From an uncultured Oscillospiraceae bacterium (GTDB lineage: Bacteria > Bacillota > Clostridia > Oscillospirales > Oscillospiraceae): a DNA stretch of 64,000 nt. Positions 53,103 through 61,869 of the stretch are shown one piece after another. Position numbers and translations under genes: made by a program. Under the pieces are notes generated by a model. That model was not told the origin of the DNA. It searched no databases and saw nothing but the letters and a program-made list of their open reading frames with translations. Where the stretch lies: positions 62,001-126,000 of the forward strand of contig CAKTJC010000003.1 of the NCBI GenBank assembly GCA_934567355.1, written 5' to 3'. Every line of letters begins with the position of its first letter. Position 1 is the stretch's first letter.

Positions 53103-54706
53103 TCGCCCTCCACCTCACCGGCGCGGAAGGCGCGGGGGCTGCACCCCTGGGTCTTGCGGAAGACGAAGGAGAAATACCGGCTGTCCCGGTAGCCCACCTC
53201 GGCGGCGATCTCGCTGGTGCGCAGATTTGTGCGCTGCAGCAGCTGCTTTGCACGGCTCATGCGCTTTTTGGTGATGTATTCCACAAAGGAGATCTCCATT
53301 TTCTGGCTGAAGCAGGCGCTCAGATAGTTGGGGCTGATGCCCAGCGCCTGGGCGACGGAATTGAGGGAGATGTTCTCGTCGGTGTAGTTCTTATCGATGT
53401 AGCGGATGGCATTGTTGACGATGTCGCTGCTTTCCCGGCGGCTCTTTTCGTCCCGCAGACGCAGGGCGGCGATGAGCACCGATTCGATGTAGCGCTGCAC
53501 CTGATCCACAGGCAGGTTCATATCCGGCGTGGGCAGCTGGGAAAAATCCTCCATCCGGCACCCCAGCTGCTGGAGCACCACCTCCGCATTGATGCGCACG
53601 GACATGAGGATATAGTGGCGGAACATCAGCGATTTCTCCGCCCCCGCCAGCCCGGTGAGGTATTCCTCCGCGAAGCCATCGATCTCCTCCGGGGTGCCGG
53701 ACTGGATGAAGCTGCGGATCACATCCGCATCCAGCTTGCCGGGATCCAGCGTCTTCAGGCTGCCGACGCTGCCGCTCTCCCCCTCGCTGCGGAGCATCTC
53801 CGCCTTGAAGATGTGGACGCCGGGCATCAGGTGCCGGTAGGCCAGCACATGGTTGGCGTCGCTGTAGCACTGCGCCAGGCCGCTGACCCGATAGGTGGGG
53901 GTGCCCACGGCGGCGCACCAGCCCAGGTCGCTCCCGCTGCCGCATTTGCGCTGGATCACCTCCAGCGCCCGCTGGGTCAGATCCTCCAGCGTCTCCCTGT
54001 CGCCCATCATCAGCACCGCGTAGGAGAGCAAACCGCTGCGGAAGAGGGTGTAGCCGGGGTAGCGGATAAAATAGTCCAGCAGCGCGTCCAGTACATCGGC
54101 GGCGGACTGGGAATAGGCGCTGGGCTGGGCGGTCTGGACGGAGAAGAGGATAAAATTATACCCCTCGGCGTTCAGATCCAGGTGGAGCCGCTGGGCTTCC
54201 TCGTAGATCTCCTGGACGCTCATGCTGCCCTCCACCAGCCGCTCAAAGAAGGCGCGGCGGGAATAGCGCTCGTATTTCTGGGTGTCCTGCTCGTAGCGGC
54301 GGAGAAAATCCTGCTGCTCCCGCTCTTCCCGGATCTTCTGCCCGGTGAATTCCAGCGCCTTGAGAATGGCGGATTTGGTAATGGGCTTGAGCAGATACTG
54401 ATCCACCTGCAGGTTGATGGCCTGACGGGCGTATTCAAAGTCGCTGTAGCCGCTGAGAATGATGATCTTGGTATTGGGCAGCTCCCGGCTGACAATGCTG
54501 CTGAGGGCAAGCCCGTCCATAAAGGGCATCTTGATGTCCGTAATGAGCACATCGGGGCGCAGTCTGCGGATCATGGGCAGCGCCATCTCCCCGTCCGGGG
54601 CGTCTCCCACAAATTCAAACCCGTATTTTTCCCAGGGCACAATGTCCCGCAGTCCCTCCCGGACGATGCTCTCGTCCTCGGTGATGAATACCTTGATCGG
54701 TTCCAT
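53099..54706 (-). CDS. YesN-type response regulator with AraC DNA-binding domain
   Basis: 535 residues. N-terminal receiver: acid pocket ITEDES (8-13), phospho-Asp in VLITDIKMP, Thr/Ser in IILSGYSDFE, Lys in LLKPITK. A long middle region follows. The AraC-type C-terminus has two HTHs: ISLNSVAQALGISPNYLSACF and LRTSEIAAEVGYRDSRYFSFVF. GGAGG precedes ATG 54704-54706. First gene of the three-gene operon. Confidence 0.93.
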   Translation of the reverse strand: MEPIKVFITEDESIVREGLRDIVPWEKYGFEFVGDAPDGEMALPMIRRLRPDVLITDIKMPFMDGLALSSIVSRELPNTKIIILSGYSDFEYARQAINLQVDQYLLKPITKSAILKALEFTGQKIREEREQQDFLRRYEQDTQKYERYSRRAFFERLVEGSMSVQEIYEEAQRLHLDLNAEGYNFILFSVQTAQPSAYSQSAADVLDALLDYFIRYPGYTLFRSGLLSYAVLMMGDRETLEDLTQRALEVIQRKCGSGSDLGWCAAVGTPTYRVSGLAQCYSDANHVLAYRHLMPGVHIFKAEMLRSEGESGSVGSLKTLDPGKLDADVIRSFIQSGTPEEIDGFAEEYLTGLAGAEKSLMFRHYILMSVRINAEVVLQQLGCRMEDFSQLPTPDMNLPVDQVQRYIESVLIAALRLRDEKSRRESSDIVNNAIRYIDKNYTDENISLNSVAQALGISPNYLSACFSQKMEISFVEYITKKRMSRAKQLLQRTNLRTSEIAAEVGYRDSRYFSFVFRKTQGCSPRAFRAGEVEGE

Positions 54707-54748
54707 ATGTCAACCTCCCGGCTGTAGTCAAAAGAGAATATTTTCCTT

Positions 54749-54778
54749 ATTGTATCATATTCCTGCCCTGTTTTCCAA
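54749..54778 (-). promoter_or_regulatory. Promoter of the three-component sensor operon
   Basis: Minus strand -35 TTGGAA (54773-54778), 18-nt spacer, -10 TACAAT (54749-54754) with TGA before it. Confidence 0.65.
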
Positions 54779-54799
54779 TCCCTTCGGGGGAATATTTCC

Positions 54800-54832
54800 A
54801 AAAAATCCCCCCGCCTTGCAAAAGGCGGGGGG
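54800..54832 (-). terminator. Terminator after the giant surface-protein gene
   Basis: CCCCCCGCCTT (54807-54817) pairs with AAGGCGGGGGG (54822-54832); on the minus strand the stem is followed by ATTTTTT. Confidence 0.88.
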
Positions 54833-54849
54833 GGAAAAGGGGTCACAGA

Positions 54850-57800
54850 TCAGTCGTTGTAGCCCATCTTCTTGCGGTAGTACATCACGCCGAAGGTGAC
54901 GGGGATGGCGATCGCCACCACCACGGCCATGATCAGGATAAAGGCCCAGGGGCCGTTTCCGGAGGAGGTGCTGGTCGCACCCTGCTTGATGGTGAAGCCG
55001 CTGCTGGCGGTGCCGTCCTTGGAGACAATGGCCAGGGTGTGGTGACCCAGGCTCAGGCGCTTGAGGTAGCTGGCGCTCAGTTCCACCACCGTGGAGCCTT
55101 CGCTGACGGAATAGCTGCCGGAGGGAACGGAAGCGCCGTCCACCTCGATGCGGTCAAACTTGGCATACTCGGCGTTGGAGCGGAAGACCATGCCCTGCTC
55201 GGAGGTGTTCAGCCAGGTGGCTTCGCCGCCCTCGGTGACCTGGTATTCCACGGTGTTGTCCAGGCGCTGCTTGCATACGTCGCAGCGGCCGTCGTTGTTC
55301 GCGTCCACATGGCCGGCGGCGGGGATCACCACGCTGGTGTGGTCGGTGATGGGGGTGTTGCAGGTCACGTCGGTGAACCACTGGCCGCAGTCGCAGACGT
55401 AGTAGGCGGAGTTGCCGTCGGTGGTGCAGGTGGCAGCCTTGGCAGGCACCCGGGTCAGGTGACTGGTGTGAACATGGGAATCCGCCTTGGAGTAGCCGCA
55501 CACGGTGCATTTGCCGCTGCTGTCAAAGCTGTGGGCAACCAGGTCGCCCTTGGCGCCGCAGCGGGAACAGACGTTCCAGTGGTAGTTGGCGTCCTTGCCC
55601 CATTCGCCGGAGGCGGTGTGACCCAGCGCGGAGCCGTAGGTGAAGGTCTCGGTGCCCTTGGCGCCGCAGGAGCAGCTCTTGTAGTAAACGGCGGGGCTGG
55701 TGCAGGTGGCGTTGCTCTTGAGGAAGGCGGAGGAGGCGATGGCCTGGGTGAATTCGTGCGCCTGGTTCAGCGTCTCCGTCTTGGTCATGCCGCACACGGT
55801 GCAGGTGTAGGTCTTCTGGCCGGTGGTAGTGTGGGTCGGCCATACGTTCACCACGCCCGTATTCCACTGATGCTCGCCCAGACCGCTTACCACATTGGTG
55901 TGCTCGCAGGTGGCGGGGTGCCAGTGGTAGGTGCTGTTGCCCTGCCAGGCGGTGGAGAAGGTGTGCTGATGGGTGGAGGGCTCCACCTCTTCGGTCTTGG
56001 TCGCGCCGCACACGGAGCAGGTATAGGTCTTGATGCCTTTCGTGGTGGCGGTGGGCTGGGTGGTGATCACGCCGGGGTTCCAGATGTGGTCGCCCACCTG
56101 AACCTTTTCGTCCTTGTGCTCGCAGGTGGCGGCTCTCCAGTGCTGGAGCTCATTGTAGCTCCACTTGTCGGCGAAGGTGTGCCCCTTGGCCTCGCCGTAG
56201 GAGAAGGTCTGGGTGCCCTTTTCGCCGCAGACGCAGCTGTAGTAGTACTGCGCGGGGGTGGTGCAGGTGGCGGGGGAGGCCAGATATTTGTCCGCGACGA
56301 TCGCCAGGTTGTAGTCATGTGCCTGGCCGGGGATGACCTCGGTCTTCTGATAGCCGCAGTCGATGCAGGTGTAGCGCTTCTCGCCGTCCACGGCATGGCC
56401 GGCGTCCTTGGTGATCACGCCGTCGTCCCAGCGGTGGGGGCCGAAGCTGCCCTGCTCGTTTGTATGCTCGCAGGTGGCCTTGTGCCAGTGATTTTCGGCG
56501 TCATAGGTCCACTGGTCGGAATAGGTGTGTCCCTTGGCCTCGCCGTAGCTGAAGGTCTCGGTGCCGATCTGCCCGCAGATGCAGCTGTAGTAGTACTGGG
56601 CGGGCTCGGTGCAGGTGGCCTCGCTCTTGAGGTAGCGGGCGTCGGTGTTCATCTGGTCGAACACGTGCTCGGCACTGGGCTCCAGCGTCTCGGTTTTCTG
56701 ATAGCCGCACACGGTGCAGGTATACACCTTGGTGCCGGAGGCGGTGTGGGTGGGAGGAACGGTCACCGTGCCCTCGTCCCACACGTGGGCGGCATAGCCG
56801 TCGGTCACGTCCGGGTGGCCGCAGGTGTCGGCGTGCCAGTGGGCGTTTTCGTCATAGGTCCAGTCGGGGCTGAAGGTGTGCCCGGCCTTGTCGCCGTAGG
56901 GGAAGGTCTCGGTGCCCTTTTCGCCGCAGATGCAGCTGTAGTAATACAGTGCGGGGCTGTCGGCGGTGGCGGGGGAGGCCAGATACTTTTCGTCCGGCAC
57001 CATCTGGTCGAATACGTGCTCGGCAGAAGGCTCCAGAACCTCGGTCTTCTGGTAGCCGCAGGTGGTGCAGGTGTAGGTGATGCTGCCCTGGGTGGTGTGG
57101 GTGGGCTGCACGTTCACCACGCCGCCGTCCCAGTCGTGGGGCGCGTAGCTGTCGGTCACGTCCGGGTGGCCGCAGGTGTCGGCGTGCCAGTGGAAGCTCT
57201 CGTCATAGCTCCAGTCGGGGCTGAAGGTGTGGGCGGCCTTGTCGCCGTAGGGGAAGGTCTCGGTGCCCTTTTCGCCGCACAGGCAGCTGAAGTAGTACAG
57301 CGCGGGGCTGTCCACCGTGGCGGGGGAGGCCAGATAGCGCTCATCGGGGACCATCTGGTCAAAGGTGTGCTCGGTGGTGGGGGCGATGTCCTCGGTATAG
57401 GTCGCGCCGCAGCCGGTGCAGGTATAGGTGATGGTGCCCGCCGTCAGGTGGGTGGGCTGCACGGTCACCACGCCGCCGTCCCAGCTGTGTACATGCTCTG
57501 TGGCAGGCTCGGTCACCGGTTCCGTCACAGGCTCCGTTACCGGTTCGGTCACGGGAGGCGCGGCGGTGACGAAGCTGTAGGTGATGGGGCCGGCAAAGCT
57601 CGCCGCCAGGGAATTGGGATACTGGCTCTGGGTGGAGGCGGAGGGGTTGACGCAGATCAGCCCGGTGCCCGTGTCGCTGACCAGCCAGCCGTAGCTGGAG
57701 ACGATCTTCAGCTCGTCCGACAGGCCGGAGGCGATCTGCTGCGCCATGCCGGTGTAGTCCATCACGGCGGACAGGCGGAACTCCCCGCTGGTGGTGCCGA

Positions 57801-58296
57801 TGGCGCTGCCCGCGTCCGCATAGCTGCCGGAGCCCAGCGAGGGGGTGACGGAACCCATCAGGATATAATAGGAATAGTTCCCGTCCACCGGCACTTCCAG
57901 CACGGCCGTGCCGCCCCATTCGGCGTCGGTGCCGTAGTACACATAGCCGCCCGCCGGGGCATACACCGGCTGCTCGCCGCTGACGCTGATGTACAGCCCG
58001 GTGCTTCCGGTGTCGCTACCGGTGTGGTCGGCGTGGGTGCAGCCGGCGTTGGCGCCGTCATACAGGGCGCTTTGCTCCTGGCCGCGGCATCCGGCAAAAT
58101 CGGTGATGTCGTCATAAAATTCCTCGGGCAGGGGGAATACCCACCCGTCCATCCGGCGGTTTATCACCGCCTGACGCTGCTCGGCGCTCAGCCCGGCAGC
58201 TTCCTCTGCGTGGACGTGTCCACCGGGCAGGAAGCCGACTGCCAGCACTGCGCACAGCAGCAGCGATACAGCCTTCTGAAATACGGATTTTCTCAT
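54850..58296 (-). CDS. Large membrane-anchored surface protein with Cys-containing repeats
   Basis: 1148 residues. Signal peptide (AVSLLLCAVLAVGFLPGG), then a region like a LytM/M23 peptidase fold (EQPVYAPAGGYVYYGTDAEWGG) that lacks the zinc ligands HxxxD and HxH, so no enzyme activity is expected. A PVTEPVTEPV stalk follows. Then come four to five ~117-residue repeats (HVFDQM, LASPATADSPALYYYSCICG, HWHADTCGHPD, YTCTVCGYQKTE), each with paired cysteines, and diverged copies. A C-terminal helix (AFILIMAVVVAIAIPVTFGVMYY) anchors it. Start ATG 58294-58296 with AAAGGAG 9 nt upstream. Divergent from the surface gene at 58891; role unknown, probably adhesion. Confidence 0.85.
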   Translation of the reverse strand: MRKSVFQKAVSLLLCAVLAVGFLPGGHVHAEEAAGLSAEQRQAVINRRMDGWVFPLPEEFYDDITDFAGCRGQEQSALYDGANAGCTHADHTGSDTGSTGLYISVSGEQPVYAPAGGYVYYGTDAEWGGTAVLEVPVDGNYSYYILMGSVTPSLGSGSYADAGSAIGTTSGEFRLSAVMDYTGMAQQIASGLSDELKIVSSYGWLVSDTGTGLICVNPSASTQSQYPNSLAASFAGPITYSFVTAAPPVTEPVTEPVTEPVTEPATEHVHSWDGGVVTVQPTHLTAGTITYTCTGCGATYTEDIAPTTEHTFDQMVPDERYLASPATVDSPALYYFSCLCGEKGTETFPYGDKAAHTFSPDWSYDESFHWHADTCGHPDVTDSYAPHDWDGGVVNVQPTHTTQGSITYTCTTCGYQKTEVLEPSAEHVFDQMVPDEKYLASPATADSPALYYYSCICGEKGTETFPYGDKAGHTFSPDWTYDENAHWHADTCGHPDVTDGYAAHVWDEGTVTVPPTHTASGTKVYTCTVCGYQKTETLEPSAEHVFDQMNTDARYLKSEATCTEPAQYYYSCICGQIGTETFSYGEAKGHTYSDQWTYDAENHWHKATCEHTNEQGSFGPHRWDDGVITKDAGHAVDGEKRYTCIDCGYQKTEVIPGQAHDYNLAIVADKYLASPATCTTPAQYYYSCVCGEKGTQTFSYGEAKGHTFADKWSYNELQHWRAATCEHKDEKVQVGDHIWNPGVITTQPTATTKGIKTYTCSVCGATKTEEVEPSTHQHTFSTAWQGNSTYHWHPATCEHTNVVSGLGEHQWNTGVVNVWPTHTTTGQKTYTCTVCGMTKTETLNQAHEFTQAIASSAFLKSNATCTSPAVYYKSCSCGAKGTETFTYGSALGHTASGEWGKDANYHWNVCSRCGAKGDLVAHSFDSSGKCTVCGYSKADSHVHTSHLTRVPAKAATCTTDGNSAYYVCDCGQWFTDVTCNTPITDHTSVVIPAAGHVDANNDGRCDVCKQRLDNTVEYQVTEGGEATWLNTSEQGMVFRSNAEYAKFDRIEVDGASVPSGSYSVSEGSTVVELSASYLKRLSLGHHTLAIVSKDGTASSGFTIKQGATSTSSGNGPWAFILIMAVVVAIAIPVTFGVMYYRKKMGYND

Positions 58297-58346
58297 AGAG
58301 TACAACTCCTTTCACATACCGCATCGCGTGCGGTATTGGTATCTAC

Positions 58347-58374
58347 ATTATACATAAATTTTGCTACTTTGCAA
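58347..58374 (-). promoter_or_regulatory. Promoter of the large surface-protein gene
   Basis: Minus strand -35 TTGCAA (58369-58374), 16-nt spacer, -10 TATAAT (58347-58352). The leader carries a perfect hairpin ATACCGCA/TGCGGTAT (58316-58336). Confidence 0.65.
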
Positions 58375-58706
58375 TGGGCTTTTTCCCGGCTTTGGCGGGA
58401 GGAAACGGGGCAAACGGGAAATTTCTGTTAAAAATACTTTCCGGACTTTTCTTTCGAATTTTGTATCTTTTTGTAATATATCGTCATTTTTGTAGGAGCA
58501 TTTGTTTTATTTTCTCCTATCCCGCCCCTGCCGCTCCCGCCGGGACGCCGGATTTCTCCCTTTTTCTTGGAACAACATTAATATAATCTTAAACAAAGAA
58601 GAATTTGTAAATTACGGCGAAATTTCATTTTTCGGACACAAAAACTTTACAATTTCCCCTATTTTTCCATAATTTGCCAGATTCTTTCCCGTAGAATCCC
58701 CAATCG

Positions 58707-58735
58707 TTGCATTTTTTGCCGTCCTGTGATAGAAT
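58707..58735 (+). promoter_or_regulatory. Upstream promoter of the Ig-domain surface gene
   Basis: -35 TTGCAT (58707-58712), 17-nt spacer, -10 TAGAAT (58730-58735) with TGA before it. Confidence 0.5.
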
Positions 58736-58795
58736 AAATAAAAATTTACCGAAACAGCCTCCCGCCGGCGTCCCGGCGGACAATGTATTTTCCAG

Positions 58796-58824
58796 TTGAC
58801 GCAGGGAAAGAAATCAAATATAAT
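58796..58824 (+). promoter_or_regulatory. Main promoter of the Ig-domain surface gene
   Basis: -35 TTGACG (58796-58801), 17-nt spacer, -10 TATAAT (58819-58824). The 594-bp gap 58297-58890 otherwise holds AT-rich DNA and no gene. Confidence 0.8.
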
Positions 58825-58890
58825 ATACGATAAGTTTTATCTTTTACGTCTGACTGCCCTCATTCAGAGGCATTCCGGAGGAAAAAAGCA

Positions 58891-60225
58891 ATGAAAAGAT
58901 TCTTTTTGATTTTACTGGCGCTGATCCTGGTGCTCACCCCGGTGGTGGGGAATCTCACCGCGCTGGCGGAAGACGGCAGCGCCGAGACCACCCAGCCCAC
59001 TGCCGCGCCCACCGAGGCGCCTACCGAAGCGCCCACGGAAGCGCCAACGGAGGCACCTACCGAGACGCCCACCGAGACACCCACGGAAACACCCACCGAA
59101 GCACCTACCACGCCCACCGAGGCGCCTACCACACCCTCCACGGCCCCGGTGCCCGGCATCCCGGTGGTCACCAAAAGCCCCACCGGCGAGACGGTGCGGG
59201 AAGGCGGCTTCGCCGAATTCGTCGCCCGGGCGGATTACTGTCAGGACATCATCTGGCACCTGAGAAGTCCCGGCGGCGGCACCGATGTGCTGGTCAAGGA
59301 TGCCGGCAGCCGGTTCCCCGGCCTGGTGGTCACCGGCCTGAACACCGAGCGCCTGGGGCTCAACAATATCCCCATGGCGCTGAACGAGTGGCGGGTGCTG
59401 GCGGAATTCGTGGGCACGGACGGCAATGTGTGGAGCAATTCCGCCATCATCACCGTGATGAACCAGGAGCTCACCGCCCCCACCATCTCCCAGCAGCCCA
59501 TCAGCGCCAACCTGAAGGCCACCGAGGGCACCACGCTGCACATCAACGCCATGACCAGCGAGCGCAATACCAGCCTGACCTACCAGTGGTATAAAAACAC
59601 CATCAATTCCAACGTGGGCGGCAAGGCCATCCTGGGTGCCACCGGCGCAAGCTTCACCCCGGATTATGTCCCCGGCACCACCTATTACTACTGTGCCGTG
59701 CGCTGCACCAACGGCAGCGAATTCAGCCCCACGACCAAATCCACCTGCGCCGCCGTGACCTATGTCACCACACCGGAGGCCACCACTGTCCCCGCCGCCA
59801 CACAGGCGGCCACTGCGGCACCCACGGACGCCACCCTGACGCCCTGGAATGAGATCACCGCCCCCAGCGAGACGGAGACGCTCCCCGCGCAGATCCCCAA
59901 CGCCCCGGCAAGGTCGAATACGCTGCTGCTGATCGTGGTGGGTGTGATCGTTCTCATTGCCGTGCTGGGCATCATTGCCACCGTGCTGATCCTGAAATTC
60001 TCCTCCCGCGACGAGGACGACGACCCCCGCCCGCCCCGGCATACGCCGCCCCGGGCGCCCCAGTCCCCGGCTCCCCGCCGCCAGACCCCGCCCCAGAGCG
60101 CCCACACCCCCAAGTTCGCCGCCAAGCCCACCGAACCTGCTCCCCAGGAAGAGGAATGGGACGACCTCAGCGACCTGGGCGACCTGAGCATCTACCTGGA
60201 CGACCAGGATGGGGACGACCAATAA
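58891..60225 (+). CDS. Surface protein: Thr/Pro stalk, Ig-like domains, membrane helix, acidic tail
   Basis: 444 residues. Signal peptide FFLILLALILVLTPVVG, then a stalk APTEAPTEAPTETPTETP, Ig-like domains (about 95-290; TYQWYKNTINSN and YYYCAVRCTNGSEF), a membrane helix (LLLIVVGVIVLIAVLGIIATVLIL, ~345-370) and a cytoplasmic Pro-rich tail ending EEEWDDLSDLGDLSIYLDD. The stalk resembles that of the giant kinase. The acidic tail may bind a cytoplasmic partner. GGAGG lies 11 nt before ATG. A broken copy of its 3' end occurs at 61657-61819. Confidence 0.82.
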   Translation: MKRFFLILLALILVLTPVVGNLTALAEDGSAETTQPTAAPTEAPTEAPTEAPTEAPTETPTETPTETPTEAPTTPTEAPTTPSTAPVPGIPVVTKSPTGETVREGGFAEFVARADYCQDIIWHLRSPGGGTDVLVKDAGSRFPGLVVTGLNTERLGLNNIPMALNEWRVLAEFVGTDGNVWSNSAIITVMNQELTAPTISQQPISANLKATEGTTLHINAMTSERNTSLTYQWYKNTINSNVGGKAILGATGASFTPDYVPGTTYYYCAVRCTNGSEFSPTTKSTCAAVTYVTTPEATTVPAATQAATAAPTDATLTPWNEITAPSETETLPAQIPNAPARSNTLLLIVVGVIVLIAVLGIIATVLILKFSSRDEDDDPRPPRHTPPRAPQSPAPRRQTPPQSAHTPKFAAKPTEPAPQEEEWDDLSDLGDLSIYLDDQDGDDQ

Positions 60226-60270
60226 GCAAAAATAAGAACGCCTGCGATCCGCTGAGCCAATGATATGTAC

Positions 60271-60302
60271 CCCCCCAATACTGGGCACCCAGTATTGGGG
60301 GG
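60271..60302. other. Perfect 15-bp palindrome
   Basis: CCCCCCAATACTGGG (60271-60285), CA, CCCAGTATTGGGGGG (60288-60302). Sits directly at the truncated 5' end of the exonuclease III remnant. Followed by ATTGTTAT, so it might end transcription from the surface gene. Confidence 0.6.
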
Positions 60303-60748
60303 ATTGTTATACTCCGAATGCGCAGCGGGGGCTGATTCGTATCGAACACCGCATGAAATGGGACGAGGCATTCCGCACAAAGCTTGCCGAACTGGATGCA
60401 CAAAAACCGGTGATTATCTGCGGTGACCTAAATGTTGCACATCATGAAATCGATCTTAAAAATCCTGCCTCCAACCGGGGCAATGCAGGCTTTTCGATGA
60501 GGAGCGGGAGAGCTTTCAAAGGACCCTGGATCTAGGCTTCACCGGTGCCTTCCGTTGCCTTTATCCAGACCTGACCGGTGCGTACAGTTGATGGAGCTAT
60601 ATGTTCCATGCCCGGGAAAAGAATGCAGGATGGAGAATTGACTATTTTCTCATTCCCAGCTGCGCTGCCGGGCAAATCGAAGCCGCTTCGATTCATTCAG
60701 ACATCCTCGGCTCCGACCACTGTCCTGTGGAATTGGTATGGGAGGTTT
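60303..60748 (+). pseudogene. xthA: Exonuclease III remnant (5'-truncated, frameshift, stop)
   Basis: Reading YTPNAQRGLIRIEHRMKWDE, VIICGDLNVAHHEIDLKNP and RGNAGF in one frame, then, after a one-base loss near 60497, DEERESFQRTLDLGF, a TGA where AYSWWSYMF is expected (near 60591), FHAREKNAGWRIDYFLIP and GSDHCPVELVWEV to a stop at 60748. These are the catalytic segments of ExoIII/AP endonuclease. The first ~110 residues are missing. Not functional. Confidence 0.85.
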
Positions 60749-60754
60749 AGGCTA

Positions 60755-61033
60755 GGAAATCTCCGAACAAATCGGCAAGACCTGGCGGCAAAGGATTTTA
60801 TCTCAGCCGAAAGTTCTGGAAGTAAGGGAATACTTTGTGTACTTCCCTCTTTCAGAACTGCACGGATGGGGCAAAAGATTCGCCGCCCAGCCGAAGACGA
60901 TTTGTTCAGAGTTTCCTTTGCCCACGGATTCCCTAAAACAAAGGCAGCACCGCACGATTTCGCCTGTAGATCAAATAGGATCCTTCGGCAAATTGTGCGG
61001 TGCTGCTCTATCTAAGGAAGCTCTGAATAAATC
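60755..61033. mobile_element. Two adjoining MITE-like palindromic elements
   Basis: Element A, 60755-60918, is bounded by GGAAATCTCCGAACAAATCG and, inverted, GATTTGTTCAGAGTTTCC. Element B, 60899-61033, has arms GATTTGTTCAGAGTTTCCTT and AAGGAAGCTCTGAATAAATC (18 of 20 pair), with an inner stem GCAGCACCGCACGATTT (60944-60960) against AAATTGTGCGGTGCTGC (60990-61006). The shared arm 60899-60918 joins them. No transposase is encoded. Confidence 0.6.
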
Positions 61034-61433
61034 ATCTGTATTGCAAATTACAGCTAAAAATCGCGTAGAAGCTGTCATCACAGGTATATGTGCCATTTGT
61101 AAGGTCATGTCCGTTTGGATATGAAATCGTAAAGCTGTGCTTCAAAACTCCAAGCGCAGGAACCATAAATTGCTTGAGATCGCCAAAGTCAGCCTCGATC
61201 AACGTTTCTCCGGCATATCCAATTTCCATACTGAAATCTGTAAAATTCCCCACCCTGGTGCTCTCATTCAGGTTAACAAAATACCCTTCCACCTCCACTT
61301 CCTTGCTGCTGATCACAAGCTTTGTCGGAATATAGTGGATATAGTCCGTCACATCCGCCGATGCTTTCACATTCAGCACAGCGGGAAGCAGCAGGGAAAG
61401 CATAAGGATTACTGCCAAAAATCTTCTTTTCAT
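61032..61433 (-). CDS. Small secreted protein, possibly SLAP-like
   Basis: 133 residues. Signal peptide LAVILMLSLLLPAVLNVKA, then a ~105-residue beta-rich domain (PTKLVISSKEVEVEGYFVN, VGNFTDFSMEIGYAGETLIEADFGDL) whose pattern recalls SLAP domains, with two cysteines near the end. RBS AAAGAGG before ATG. Its stop overlaps the last base of the MITE-like arm, so the true C-terminus may have been replaced. Function unknown. Confidence 0.65.
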   Translation of the reverse strand: MKRRFLAVILMLSLLLPAVLNVKASADVTDYIHYIPTKLVISSKEVEVEGYFVNLNESTRVGNFTDFSMEIGYAGETLIEADFGDLKQFMVPALGVLKHSFTISYPNGHDLTNGTYTCDDSFYAIFSCNLQYR

Positions 61434-61585
61434 TTTGTTTCCTCTTTTCTTTATAAAATAAGGGAACGCCTGTCGTGACGTTCACCCTTTTTCACATGGG
61501 CTGTCGGCGCGGCAAACGGAGCAAAATTCATCTGCTCTTATTTGAAAACGGGGCATTATCATGTGAACCCTCTTCCATATGTCTC

Positions 61586-61613
61586 ATTATATCATCTTAT
61601 TTGGGAAAGTCCA
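61586..61613 (-). promoter_or_regulatory. Promoter of the small secreted protein gene
   Basis: Minus strand -35 TGGACT (61608-61613), 16-nt spacer, -10 TATAAT (61586-61591) with TGA before it; long leader (~150 nt). Confidence 0.55.
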
Positions 61614-61656
61614 TCCTTTTTAGCATCATTTTATTGCTCAGTGATTCTCCAAATCG

Positions 61657-61819
61657 GCCAGACCCCGCCCCAGAGCGCCCACACCCCCAGGTTCGCCGCC
61701 AAGCCCACCGGACCTCCCTCCAGGAAGAGGACTGGGACGACCTGGGCGACCTGAGCATCTACCAGGACGACCAGGATGGGGACGACCAATAAGCAAAAAT
61801 AAAAACGCCTGCGATCCGC
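61657..61819 (+). pseudogene. Duplicated 3' end of the Ig-domain surface gene
   Basis: Matches about 60079-60250 nearly base for base, from GCCAGACCCCGCCCCAGAGC through the stop codon and the following GCAAAAATAA. A one-base deletion near 61712 shifts the frame, and twelve bases (DLSD repeat) are missing. No start or upstream part of the gene is present. Confidence 0.8.
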
Positions 61820-61869
61820 CAAGATAAACAAATCGCGGACATTTTCACTGCCTGTCAAAAATCGCAGGG

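Noticed and set aside
54850..58296. Active M23 endopeptidase
   Set aside because: The fold-like segment lacks the HxxxD and HxH zinc ligands.
55039..58431. An 1130-codon open frame on the plus strand
   Set aside because: Antisense to the large surface-protein gene; Gly/Ala/Val-rich composition is the mirror of its Cys/Thr repeats.
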